A DNA stretch of 45,274 nucleotides from Methanosarcina sp. UBA289. Lineage in GTDB: Archaea > Halobacteriota > Methanosarcinia > Methanosarcinales > Methanosarcinaceae. How positions within the stretch are numbered: position 1 is the first letter of the stretch; every line of letters starts with the position of its first letter. The position numbers and the translations under genes are program-made. A model generated the notes under the pieces. That model did not search any database. It had not been told where the DNA came from and worked only from the letters and a program-made list of their open reading frames with translations. This document shows positions 26,241-35,307 of this stretch, in pieces. Location of the stretch: contig DAKJ01000008.1 in the NCBI GenBank assembly GCA_002496565.1, positions 374-45,647 on the forward strand. Direction: 5' to 3'.

Positions 26241-26888
26241 TCATGTGCCTTTTGGGTCACGTTTACTCTGAATATATGCAATAATGCCTGGAATTAATAA
26301 AGCAATAATTACTCCAACTGTTAAAAAGCTGAAGTTATTCTTTACAACTATCAAATTCCCAAAAAAGTATCCTCCAAAAAGGAACGACATTACCCATAAA
26401 ACTCCCCCAATGATATTGTAGACAATGAATGTCGAATAGGGCATTGTTCCAATTCCTGCTACAAACGGCGCAAAGGTACGGATAACGGGGATAAAGCGAG
26501 CTAGAATTATTGCTTTCACCCCATACTTTTCAAAAAATAAATGTGTACGGTCAAGTTGTTCCTTTTTAATAAACCGTATATTTTCATTACTTATTACTCT
26601 ATTTCCTAAGAATTGACCTGTATGATAATTGACAGTATCTCCTGCAACGGCTGCAAGACATAATACAACTAATAAAGTAAATAAGTTGAATGAGCCACTG
26701 GCAGCCAGAGCTCCGGTTGCAAAAATGAGAGAATCACCCGGTAAGAAAGGAGTTATCACCAGACCTGTTTCACAAAAAATAATAGCGAATAACAGTAAAT
26801 ATGTTAATAAACCGTACTCGTTTGTTATTTCGCTTATATGAGCGTCCAGATGCAAAAATAAATCGATGAGATAGCTTTGATCTACCAT
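26241..26888 (-). CDS. DedA/SNARE-associated family membrane protein
   Basis: 215 aa. Conserved DedA features: PFLPGDSLIFATGALAASG, GDTVNYHTGQFLGNR and the ARFIPVIRTFAPFVAGIG re-entrant segment with its essential Arg residues, then several hydrophobic helices. DedA proteins are proton-linked membrane proteins implicated in lipid carrier recycling (undecaprenyl phosphate or phospholipid flipping in bacteria). The pairing with a UPF0104 protein fits a lipid-transport role. Confidence 0.9.
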   Translation of the reverse strand: MVDQSYLIDLFLHLDAHISEITNEYGLLTYLLLFAIIFCETGLVITPFLPGDSLIFATGALAASGSFNLFTLLVVLCLAAVAGDTVNYHTGQFLGNRVISNENIRFIKKEQLDRTHLFFEKYGVKAIILARFIPVIRTFAPFVAGIGTMPYSTFIVYNIIGGVLWVMSFLFGGYFFGNLIVVKNNFSFLTVGVIIALLIPGIIAYIQSKRDPKGT

Positions 26889-27199
26889 GTTGATGCTCTA
26901 TAATTTACGTTTCTTATATATTGGCTAAAATAATTCTTCAGCTTTATATCTTTCCTTGCTTATCATAACTACTGTTTATGCCTGTTAACTGCTGAATCAA
27001 AAAAATGGAGGTGGAAGTAAATCTTCCTCTTCTCACCTATGCATTTCATAATACACAGGTAAGCTTAGAAAACAGCCATTAAGCAAAAATACTCAAAGGC
27101 AAAATATCAACTAGTAACGAATTCACGACCAAAACAGTATCAGGAACCGAAATACTTGAAGAGCTGATTCTAAAAATTAAAATTGCTTTTCTAAAATAA
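26889..27199. other. Spacer with dispersed repeat copy 2
   Basis: 311 nt between dedA and the chelatase ATPase, no gene seen. It holds the second copy of the dispersed repeat (27052-27110). AT-rich elsewhere. Confidence 0.5.
27052..27110. repeat. Dispersed intergenic repeat, copy 2
   Basis: The first 24 bp are identical to 4846-4869, then TAAGCAAAAATACTCAAA and TATCAACTAG recur with small indels. Same orientation as copy 1. Confidence 0.7.
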
Positions 27200-29239
27200 T
27201 TAAAGATTGAAAGGAGTTGAAGATCGAACAGCTTCAATTATTGAATCTGCCTTTAGGTTCTCAAGTGCAAGATATCTGGCTCCAAGAGCACTGGAAATTT
27301 CCTGAGCAAGCCCGAACTTAATCATGCTGCTTTCCGTATCAATAACTGCCGATTGTATGCATTCCTTTCGGAACATAGAAGCTATTGTTTTCGTCTCCTG
27401 GATAGGAGATTCTCCATTCATACTGACATTTGCCCTTCCGTCAGAGATCAAAACCATAAAAGGACAGGTATCAGGATCGCGGCGGAGTTCTGCCTGTATG
27501 GTTTCATAGCCTTTCATCAGCCCATGGGAAAGGGGAGTCTTTCCTCCAGTTGGCAGCTCCTCCAGATACTTTTGTGCCATTTCTACACTGGAGGTTGGCG
27601 GAAGCACTAGCTCTGCCCCTGCGCCCTTAAAAGCAATAAGTCCGACCTTGTCACGCTTCTGGTAGGCGTCCATCAGCATTGAAAGTACTGCACCTTTAGA
27701 GGCTACCATTCGCTGCTGAGCCCCCATAGAACCACTGGCATCCACAATGAAGAGTACAAGGTTGCCTATCTTTTTCTCTCGGATTTTTTTTCGAAAATCC
27801 GAGTCGTGAATTGTTATGGAGTTTCCGTTTTTTTCCCTTATAAGCTGGTAAGGCGCAGCTGCCCTCAGGGTGGCATCAAAAGCAAGATCCGTGGTTTTTT
27901 CCTCGGGAATCTTGCTCTTTATATACCTGCCCTGTTTGGATTTTGTCAGGGTTTTGCTACGCCGACCTGATCCCTTTCGCTTATTTCTACGAAAATCGGG
28001 TGACAACTGCTTTATCTGATAACTTTCCCCTGTTGCAAAAATTGTTTCTGAGGAAGCATCGGGCTGTTCTCTGGTGCTATCCTGTGAGGAATCCGACTTC
28101 TGATCTTCGGGCTGGGCCTGTGCTTTCTCTGAATGCTCGTTATGCTCTTTTTTTTGCGGTTTGCTTTTGTTTTTTTCCTTTTCTTTTTCTTTTTGCTTTT
28201 GCTTTTCTCTCTGTTTTTCGAGGCTCTCATTCAGTTTATCCTGCTTGTCAGAAGGGTTATCAAAAGGCTTTCTGCGCATACGGTGAGGGAGGACTAATTC
28301 CGCAGCTTCTTTTACATCCTCTTCAAGCACCTCAGTCCTCCCGTTGAAAGCCGCAAGCGTGATTGAGGTTTTCATCATTGTAATGTCGGCTCTGTGCCCA
28401 TCGACCCCCATATCAACACAGATTTGGCTGATTAATTCAAGCATGTCATCTGAGATCCTCACTTCAGAAAGTAATTTCTGAGCCAGAAGAATCTGTCCGC
28501 ACAGTTCGGACTCTGTGGCCTGCCAGTCTGCTGCAAAAGCTTCAGGATCATTCTCATAGCTGAGCCTGTATTTAATAAGTTCCACTCGTCTGGCTACATC
28601 CATAATTCCCTTTATATCTACGCATAAACCGAAACGATCAAGCAACTGGGGTCGAAGCTCCCCTTCTTCAGGGTTCATGGTGCCTACAAGCACAAAATTC
28701 GCAGGGTGGGAAAAGGAAATTCCCTCTCTTTCAACAGTGTTTACTCCCATTGCTGCAGAGTCGAGGAGCACATCTACAAGATGGTCATCCAGAAGATTAA
28801 TCTCATCCACGTACAGAATACCCCTGTGCGCATGGGCAAGTACACCAGGCTCAAAGCGTTTTTCTCCCTTCTTGATTGCATGCTCGATATCAAGAGTTCC
28901 TACAACCCGATCTTCGGTAGCACTTACAGGTAGATCCACAACTTTCATTTTCTCAAAAGAGATTTTGAGAGTTCCTAATTTCACTCTTTCCAGGCATTCT
29001 TCACACATTGTATTTGTATCATGAGGATTACAGCGGAATTTACAGCCTTCAACTACCTCGATTTCAGGCAGGAGATTGGCAAGAGCCCGGACTGCCGTTG
29101 ACTTGGCAGTGCCCTTTTCACCTCTAATCAGAACCCCTCCTACTTTCGGATTTATAGCGTTCAGGATCAGAGCTTTCTTCATTTTTTCCTGTCCGACTAT
29201 TGCAGTAAAAGGGTAAATAGTAAGTTTATGGTTTCTCAT
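27200..29239 (-). CDS. Chelatase ATPase subunit, fused ChlI-ChlD type
   Basis: 679 aa. AAA+ domain: Walker A GEKGTAKST (40-48), Walker B GILYVDEINLLDDHLVDVLL with the ChlI insert MGVNTVEREG. A long Lys/Glu/Gln-rich linker (about 345-420) joins it to a C-terminal von Willebrand A domain with MIDAS motif DASGSMG (D500). This is the ATPase partner that powers class I chelatases (Mg-chelatase BchI/BchD, cobaltochelatase CobS/CobT), here in one chain as usual in archaea. The likely large subunit is the CobN at 35.3 kb. GAGGT precedes the ATG. It follows the S-layer-domain gene by 21 nt. Confidence 0.88.
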   Translation of the reverse strand: MRNHKLTIYPFTAIVGQEKMKKALILNAINPKVGGVLIRGEKGTAKSTAVRALANLLPEIEVVEGCKFRCNPHDTNTMCEECLERVKLGTLKISFEKMKVVDLPVSATEDRVVGTLDIEHAIKKGEKRFEPGVLAHAHRGILYVDEINLLDDHLVDVLLDSAAMGVNTVEREGISFSHPANFVLVGTMNPEEGELRPQLLDRFGLCVDIKGIMDVARRVELIKYRLSYENDPEAFAADWQATESELCGQILLAQKLLSEVRISDDMLELISQICVDMGVDGHRADITMMKTSITLAAFNGRTEVLEEDVKEAAELVLPHRMRRKPFDNPSDKQDKLNESLEKQREKQKQKEKEKEKNKSKPQKKEHNEHSEKAQAQPEDQKSDSSQDSTREQPDASSETIFATGESYQIKQLSPDFRRNKRKGSGRRSKTLTKSKQGRYIKSKIPEEKTTDLAFDATLRAAAPYQLIREKNGNSITIHDSDFRKKIREKKIGNLVLFIVDASGSMGAQQRMVASKGAVLSMLMDAYQKRDKVGLIAFKGAGAELVLPPTSSVEMAQKYLEELPTGGKTPLSHGLMKGYETIQAELRRDPDTCPFMVLISDGRANVSMNGESPIQETKTIASMFRKECIQSAVIDTESSMIKFGLAQEISSALGARYLALENLKADSIIEAVRSSTPFNL

Positions 29240-29260
29240 AATTTAACCTCAGTATATCTT

Positions 29261-31021
29261 TCAGTTTCCGAGAAGGTATTCCTCAACACTCATAACCGGA
29301 ATAGTCCACTGAGTGGTTGTAGGAAGAATAGAATCCACTTTTTCCACCTTATTCATGAATGGGAAAAAAGTAACATTGAGATTCCCTCCTGTCTTCTTTT
29401 CAAAAGAGCCAAGGTGAATTTCTTCTGTGACCTCGAGATTAGAACCAAAGTTGAGAGCATTTTCATTTTCAAGCCGGATATTAGGGGAGGTTTCAACAAC
29501 CGTAAGTGCTCCGAACATTTTTCCGAGCTTTATTTCAAGAGGGCTTTCAGAAAAGTGTAGAGGATATTTTAGAGCTACACCTGAGTTTTCTTTTCCTTCC
29601 AGGACCTTATCCACATATACGGAAAAGAGGGGAATTTCAATACCATTAATGGTTTTGTTATACAGGAGAGTATGTGTACCAAGATCAGCCGAATTTCCTG
29701 GAGAGATTATGCTTGAGTGAACCGCAACATTGTTTCTCAAAACCGTCAGGTATACTTTATCTGATTCTATACCATCTACTTTCAGGGTGTACCCTTCTCC
29801 AAGATCCCATTCTTCACCGGAGTAGAGACGTCTGTCATTGTCATCATCCATGAGGATGTTAACAATTCCCTGCTCGTTTCCAAGCCATGCATACTTCTCT
29901 CCATCCCACCCAAGCGCAGAATATCCGCCATCAAAAGCGTTTTCTCCATAATCCTTCATCTCCGGGTTTTGGTATGGAATCCTGACAGGTGAAGATTCAT
30001 AAACCAGACCGCCTTTCGGAATCCAGTCCTTTTCGGCATCAAGGTTAAGTTCAAGTCTTTCTGTACTGAAATCGTCTTCAAGATCATAATAGAGCATACC
30101 AAAAGAATCAGCTGTCCAGACGCAGGAATCTGGAGAAGAGTCCGAACGATCTACAGTTAAAGATGTGCCTTTTATCTGATATGACTTGATAACATCTTTA
30201 GTCATATTGTAAGAACATACCCTATAGACATTATCAGCTACTCTGAAATCGATCAAATTTTCAAGAATTGTTACATAATCTCCAGGGCTCATTCGGATAG
30301 GCACTCTATTTTTAAATTCGATCTTTTCACTTGTAGCCTCAGTGACCTCAAAATTTCCATACTTGTCCCCAACGTTGATTTCGATAGGTGCAGTCGAATA
30401 CTGGTTTACGCTTGTAAGACTTACAATTGGATCCTTACTGTCAAGGACCTGTTTAAGAGTTCCTTCTAGAATCACATACTCGGTGCCGTTTATTTTATCT
30501 GTGAAATTAAATTTTGAGCCTTCATTAAGGGATTTGCTGGTAACAGGAAGAGAATCTTTCTGAAGCTCAAGAAGAGCAGAATCATTGTTTATTCCCTGCA
30601 GCACCAGCTTGTAACCGTTCCCGAGATCGTAATCATTTCCCCGCTGAAGATCCCGACTTCCGAAACTTATCAGATTTTCACTGATCAATCCATCTTCAAA
30701 GACCCTGTATTTCTTTCCGAAAAAGCCAGTTGAACCAGAGGTGATTTTTGAAGTATACGTTGCATCCCCGGTCTTGATAAGCCCGTCTTCGGAGAAATAA
30801 AGTTCCAGTGACTCATAGTATGTGCCAGTAGAGGTCGAATAGTAAAATCCGGGACAATTTTCCCCATTGAGTATTGTATGCTCTCCGGCTGTAATATTTA
30901 TTAAGGGCCCTCGCTGTTCAATAGCACCTTCCACAGGAGTGATAGCAATTATGAGCATTGAAATAAGCAAAATAATATAAAAATTGATAGAAATTCTGAT
31001 TTTTTTATCACTAATAGTCAT
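29261..31021 (-). CDS. S-layer-domain surface protein
   Basis: 586 aa from ATG 31021, chosen because a signal peptide (INFYIILLISMLIIAITPVEGA) follows at once; the open frame reaches 31180. Two tandem copies of the Methanosarcinales S-layer (DUF1608-type) fold are visible: unit one from GPLINITAGEHTILNG with CPGFYYSTSTGTYYESLEL, unit two around GGYSALGWDGEKYAWLGNEQ; both carry DLGNGYKLVLQGI / DLGEGYTLKVDGI. No C-terminal membrane anchor is apparent; it ends MSVEEYLLGN. Expected in or under the S-layer. Co-directional with and 21 nt before the chelatase ATPase gene, divergent from the CobN train, so it may help move a ligand through the envelope. Confidence 0.8.
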   Translation of the reverse strand: MTISDKKIRISINFYIILLISMLIIAITPVEGAIEQRGPLINITAGEHTILNGENCPGFYYSTSTGTYYESLELYFSEDGLIKTGDATYTSKITSGSTGFFGKKYRVFEDGLISENLISFGSRDLQRGNDYDLGNGYKLVLQGINNDSALLELQKDSLPVTSKSLNEGSKFNFTDKINGTEYVILEGTLKQVLDSKDPIVSLTSVNQYSTAPIEINVGDKYGNFEVTEATSEKIEFKNRVPIRMSPGDYVTILENLIDFRVADNVYRVCSYNMTKDVIKSYQIKGTSLTVDRSDSSPDSCVWTADSFGMLYYDLEDDFSTERLELNLDAEKDWIPKGGLVYESSPVRIPYQNPEMKDYGENAFDGGYSALGWDGEKYAWLGNEQGIVNILMDDDNDRRLYSGEEWDLGEGYTLKVDGIESDKVYLTVLRNNVAVHSSIISPGNSADLGTHTLLYNKTINGIEIPLFSVYVDKVLEGKENSGVALKYPLHFSESPLEIKLGKMFGALTVVETSPNIRLENENALNFGSNLEVTEEIHLGSFEKKTGGNLNVTFFPFMNKVEKVDSILPTTTQWTIPVMSVEEYLLGN

Positions 31022-31374
31022 AAAAGTTAAAAATATTGTAGCAATATATATTAATTTCGTTTTTTGAAATATATATCCAATTAATATATTTTTAAAAAGG
31101 CCTTGAAATCGGAGTGAACACAAAGTAAATAAGGTTGATTCCCTATAATACGAGGTCAAAATAAGGTAAATAATTGGCACTATTGATGATGAAATTTGGA
31201 AAAATACCTCAAAACGAACTAATTTTGGAAATGAAAATAGAAGGAGATAAACTTATTATCAAAAAGAAATTTGCTTAGATATAGTAGCCATAATTTTTAT
31301 TTTATTATTACTATATGTGATTAATAAAGAATATTTTCGAAATATTTATTAATCACCTCTTATATGGGTCAATT
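31022..31374. promoter_or_regulatory. Divergent promoter region of the chelatase/ECF locus
   Basis: 353 nt, very AT-rich, no gene. A perfect inverted repeat AATATTT-TCG-AAATATT (31330-31346) overlaps a TATA-like box AAATATTTATT (31340-31350) ~25-35 nt before ATG 31375, well placed for an operator controlling a near-leaderless transcript. No cobalamin-riboswitch-like structure was recognised. Confidence 0.45.
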
Positions 31375-31959
31375 ATGATTTCCAGAAAGACTATACTATT
31401 CGGATTTATAGTCCTGAGCCTCACAGGCTTGATAATTTATTCTCAAACCGTGCCAGAGAAAAAAACTGTGTATCAGGAAAACTTTGAAAATTGTAATTTT
31501 GAAGGAGAGCTTCTTGAATGCAAAGACGGGGCACTGTATCTTGATACAACAAATTCAGCACAGACAGGAGAAGGGATCTGGAGTAAAAATGTGAGTGTAT
31601 CTCCAGGAAAAATTTCCTGGAACTGGAACGGACAGGATCTGGATAAATTCAGTCTCTGGTTAAAAGTGACCTTCAGTGATCACAAATCCATTTATTATGT
31701 TGCAGCAGGGAGCATGAATCCTCAATCTGAAGGCGAATATTATCGAGATCAGGAAAACAGACGGCGCTTTTCACCATCTGTTGTAATCTCAGGAATTCCG
31801 ATGAATACAGTTGAAAGAGATCTCGTTGAAGATTATGAAAAATACTGCGGGCCTGCTGAAAATATAAAGATTGAAAAAATGAGTGCAGGTTTTGGAGACA
31901 ACAGTACGCAACATCAGAATATTTTGAGGATCTCAGACCTGAAGATATACGGGCAATGA
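31375..31959 (+). CDS. Membrane-anchored hypothetical protein, first gene of the CobN train
   Basis: 194 aa. A single N-terminal helix (TILFGFIVLSLTGLIIY) anchors or exports it; no lipobox. The rest is hydrophilic, beta-like, with three Cys (NCNFEGELLEC and YCGPAEN). The pattern NFENCNFEG...LDTTNSAQTGEGIWSKN...SGKISWNWNG resembles a small extracellular binding fold, but no family was recognised. A weak GGGTC precedes the ATG; the promoter is likely leaderless. It leads into the propeller lipoproteins. Confidence 0.65.
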   Translation: MISRKTILFGFIVLSLTGLIIYSQTVPEKKTVYQENFENCNFEGELLECKDGALYLDTTNSAQTGEGIWSKNVSVSPGKISWNWNGQDLDKFSLWLKVTFSDHKSIYYVAAGSMNPQSEGEYYRDQENRRRFSPSVVISGIPMNTVERDLVEDYEKYCGPAENIKIEKMSAGFGDNSTQHQNILRISDLKIYGQ

Positions 31960-31997
31960 TAAAAGGCAATCAAAGGAGCCTGAAAAGGAGTATGAAA

Positions 31998-33575
31998 ATG
32001 AAGAAGAGTAGTTTTGTGCTGGTAATTATATTTTCATTTATTTTTCTGGTCTGTTCGGGATGTACATCTTCACATATCGTAGCCTCCGATGAAAAGGAGG
32101 ATAACAGTAGTGGTGAGATCTCAAAAAGTGAAGAGGTTCAGGCAGGCAATAGCGAGAGTGATCAGGCAAGCAATTCCCTGAGCCAGGAGAATATAACTTC
32201 CTCTGAGAAAGCTTCTCCTTACCGTTACTGGGAGTATGAACTTGGAGATATAAGCCCGGAAAATCTCAGTGAAGGAAGATCGAGTATCCAGGACTGTGTG
32301 GCGTATTCACATGATGGAAAGTATGTAGCTGTCGGGACCGGAAAAAACCTGGCAGTTATTGATGTGTCAGGCAAAAATCCGTTATGGGAAAAGACCTTAA
32401 GCGGAAATGTTTCAGATATTTCGTTCTCGAAAGATGGGAAGTATCTCCTTGTAGGGGAAAGGAGTACCGATGGATACATCTATTCCCTGGATGCTGGCAC
32501 AGGGACTGAAATTCACAGCTATAGAAGCGCCGATGACTTGGGAACCAGTGAAAACCCAAAATACCAGCCTTGCACATACAAAATAACGGCTGCTGATAAT
32601 GCTGTGTACATTGCAGCAGGCAGATACTGGAAAGAATCCGGATATGGGCTGGCTTCAAGGGTGTACAGGTTCAACCAGGATGGCACTCTTTCCTGGAAAC
32701 TGCCGGCAAGTGAAAATTATGCCCGGAGTGTAAACTGGATTGATTCAAGCCAGGACGGAAAAAATGTGGTTTTTTCAACCGGGGATTGGACAAATTCCCT
32801 TGAACTTGATGCCGTCGTCTACTCCGTGGATGACAGCGGAAATCTCCGCTGGAAATATGAAATTCCACCTCTTAAGCCTTACTTTGTTTCTGCAGCCATT
32901 TGGCACGGGCTTGATGTCTCAGATGATGGGTTCATGGTAACTGCCTATACAGGGGATGGAAGAAAATACCTGTTTTATGATTGCGAGATGATAAAACCCG
33001 GAGACGGGAGAACATCATGGGACATGAAAAACCCAGGAAACGACTGGAGGACATCATGGGAAACCGAGGAATGGCAATCCAATGTGACAGTTCCAGAAGA
33101 GATAGAGGGAAGTTACATCTATACCTATGGGGAAGAAGCAAAAATCTCCAGTAAAAATGAAACACTTTACCTTACAGGAGCCACACTTCCTGCGTATTAT
33201 CCCGGCGACATATCGATAGTACATCCCCTTGAGAATACTCTTGTATCAAGTGATGTTGAGAAAGGAGACACTTCCTGGACTTATTCCCTTGGAGGACGCT
33301 GTGCAGGGATTTTCTTTTCTCCAGACACCAGATTCTTTGTCCTGCCAGTAAGGAAAGATTCGTCCTCAGGTAATACTCAGGTTCATGGAATTCATGTTTT
33401 TGACAACCAGAAATCCGGAAACGGAAATTCAAGGTTAATTTGGAAATATAACACCGAGGGCGTTATTGTAGATGCTGCGATTTCTTCCGACTGCACAGTT
33501 GCTGCAGTTGAAGCCCCTCTTAAGCTTGGAGATGGGGATGTAATTGGAAAACACAGGTTAATAATTGTCAGGTGA
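31998..33575 (+). CDS. Beta-propeller lipoprotein A
   Basis: 525 aa from ATG 31998: GGAG at 31987-31990 is 7 nt away, whereas the ATG at 31992 is too close. Lipoprotein signal MKKSSFVLVIIFSFIFLVCSGC; the Ser/Glu-rich linker (about 25-70) leads to a WD40/quinoprotein-like propeller: YSHDGKYVAVGTGKNLAVID, SFSKDGKYLLVGERS, WIDSSQDGKNVVFSTG, ISSDCTVAAVEAP. Paralog of the next gene. The segment EIPPLKPYFVSAAIWHG is shared between both and may line a binding site. Expected at the outer membrane face. Ligand unknown. Confidence 0.78.
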   Translation: MKKSSFVLVIIFSFIFLVCSGCTSSHIVASDEKEDNSSGEISKSEEVQAGNSESDQASNSLSQENITSSEKASPYRYWEYELGDISPENLSEGRSSIQDCVAYSHDGKYVAVGTGKNLAVIDVSGKNPLWEKTLSGNVSDISFSKDGKYLLVGERSTDGYIYSLDAGTGTEIHSYRSADDLGTSENPKYQPCTYKITAADNAVYIAAGRYWKESGYGLASRVYRFNQDGTLSWKLPASENYARSVNWIDSSQDGKNVVFSTGDWTNSLELDAVVYSVDDSGNLRWKYEIPPLKPYFVSAAIWHGLDVSDDGFMVTAYTGDGRKYLFYDCEMIKPGDGRTSWDMKNPGNDWRTSWETEEWQSNVTVPEEIEGSYIYTYGEEAKISSKNETLYLTGATLPAYYPGDISIVHPLENTLVSSDVEKGDTSWTYSLGGRCAGIFFSPDTRFFVLPVRKDSSSGNTQVHGIHVFDNQKSGNGNSRLIWKYNTEGVIVDAAISSDCTVAAVEAPLKLGDGDVIGKHRLIIVR

Positions 33576-33579
33576 GAAA

Positions 33580-35295
33580 ATGAAATGGAAAATTTTGATA
33601 GTCCTACTTATTTTGACTTTAATCACTTCCGGGTGCACTGAAAAAAGCAGGGAGTCCGAGAACAGTACAGTTGCTCAGGCTTCCGAAGGTGTCCAGGGCA
33701 TAGAGGAAAGTAGTAATTCGAAGGTTGGAGTACCCATAGATTCCATAGTATTTTCCAGGACCGGAGCCCTGATTACTTTAAAAGAAGAGGAAGACATATC
33801 ACAGGTAAAAATTTCTTCTACCAATAGCTCGACAGAGTCGATAGATATTGAAAAAAAAGATAGCCAGGTCTTTGCAGCTTTTGACTGGGAACCTAAGAAT
33901 CAATATAAATTTGAAGTAATCACAGGGGACGGGGCAAAAAGCGCTCTGGAAGTGTATGCTCCTGAAAAACCTGCTTTGAAAGAGGAGTACGCTATAGAAC
34001 TTGAGGATGTAACTCCCGGACCTATCGATAAAACCTCAGCAAATGTCGAAGGTGTGACAAAATTCTCTCCTGACAGCAAATACCTTGCCATCGGAACTCA
34101 TGGAGGTTCCCTGAAACTTATAGAACTTGCAACAGGTGAAAAGGTCTGGGAAAAACAGCTTGTTGAAGGCATAGCTGATGCAAGAATTGCGGATATAGAA
34201 TTTTCAAAGGACGGTAAAAACCTGATTGTGGGAGAAGAGAGCCCTGATGCTTTTATCTATTGTTTTGATTTAAATGGGGCGGAAATCTGGAAATTTGGAG
34301 CAGGACAAGACCTAGGCTCAGACCTTGACCATTTGCCAGCCATGAAAAAAATGAAATTGGATTCAAAAGGGAATATCTATGTTGCTGCCAGCCGAGCCTG
34401 CGGCTACATAGGAGAGAAATATAAGTACCTGGGCAGGATTTACTCTTTTGACCCCGAAGGCAAGATGCGTTGGAAATTCCCTGAATCCGAACTTATGGAC
34501 ATTGGAGTTACCTGGATTGATACTACCCCTGACGGAAAATACGCTGTCTTCGGCACTACCTCTTTCACAGAAGGAAATAAATGGAAAGATGGGACAGCGC
34601 ATGTTCTGGACGGAAATACCGGAAAAGAGGACTGGAACTACTCAATCCCACCTCTTGAACCCTTCTTCGACTATTCTGCAATCTGGTACAGTACCCAGAT
34701 TACTCCTGACGGGGAAAAACTGATAACAATGGCCAGTGATGGACGAGCCTTTTTATTTGACAATTCCGAGATCATGGAAACGGGTGTCCCGGAAGCAAAA
34801 TGGCAGGCAAATATTTCAACCCCGATTTTAGTAAGCGGAGTCCCCATTTACGGCAGTTCGAATTATGCCTATATTATCAACAATACCTTTATTTTCTCAA
34901 TAGGCAGCACCTTCTCCAAAGATAAGAACAATGAGGCTCCTATAGAACATCCCAATGGGAACAGTCTCTTTGCCTATGATACTGACGGAAACCTGCTGTG
35001 GAAATGGAGACTTGACGGCTATGCAGGGGAATGTGCACTGAATGATAAGTATCTCGTTATTCCCATAGCCCAGAACCTGGTAACCGAGGACAGAAATGTC
35101 CACGGAGTGTATGTTTTTGACATATCAAAAAGCGGAGGCTCAAACTCCAAACTTGTCCAGAGCTATAATACCGAAGGGCTTACGGTATCTGCGGATATCT
35201 CCGCGGATGGCAGGTACATTGCAGCCTTGGAAGTTCCTGCAAGGCTTGATGACGGCACTGTACTCGGAGATTATAAAGTGCATATTCTTACATGA
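33580..35295 (+). CDS. Beta-propeller lipoprotein B
   Basis: 571 aa from ATG 33580, 4 nt after the stop of lipoprotein A, with GGTGAG overlapping that stop. Lipobox LITSGC within MKWKILIVLLILTLITSGC. An N-terminal beta domain of ~110 residues precedes a propeller with repeats FSPDSKYLAIGTHGGSLKLI, EFSKDGKNLIVGEESPD, WIDTTPDGKYAVFGTTS, QITPDGEKLITMASDG. SIPPLEPFFDYSAIWY matches the paralog segment, as does VHGVYVFDISKSGG...SYNTEG. Probable extracellular capture or scaffold protein of the chelatase/ECF locus. Confidence 0.78.
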   Translation: MKWKILIVLLILTLITSGCTEKSRESENSTVAQASEGVQGIEESSNSKVGVPIDSIVFSRTGALITLKEEEDISQVKISSTNSSTESIDIEKKDSQVFAAFDWEPKNQYKFEVITGDGAKSALEVYAPEKPALKEEYAIELEDVTPGPIDKTSANVEGVTKFSPDSKYLAIGTHGGSLKLIELATGEKVWEKQLVEGIADARIADIEFSKDGKNLIVGEESPDAFIYCFDLNGAEIWKFGAGQDLGSDLDHLPAMKKMKLDSKGNIYVAASRACGYIGEKYKYLGRIYSFDPEGKMRWKFPESELMDIGVTWIDTTPDGKYAVFGTTSFTEGNKWKDGTAHVLDGNTGKEDWNYSIPPLEPFFDYSAIWYSTQITPDGEKLITMASDGRAFLFDNSEIMETGVPEAKWQANISTPILVSGVPIYGSSNYAYIINNTFIFSIGSTFSKDKNNEAPIEHPNGNSLFAYDTDGNLLWKWRLDGYAGECALNDKYLVIPIAQNLVTEDRNVHGVYVFDISKSGGSNSKLVQSYNTEGLTVSADISADGRYIAALEVPARLDDGTVLGDYKVHILT

Positions 35296-35307
35296 GAGGG
35301 GAAAAAC

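Noticed and set aside
31022..31374. Possible cobalamin riboswitch before the CobN train
   Set aside because: The region is very AT-rich with no B12-box-like or multi-stem structure recognised by eye.
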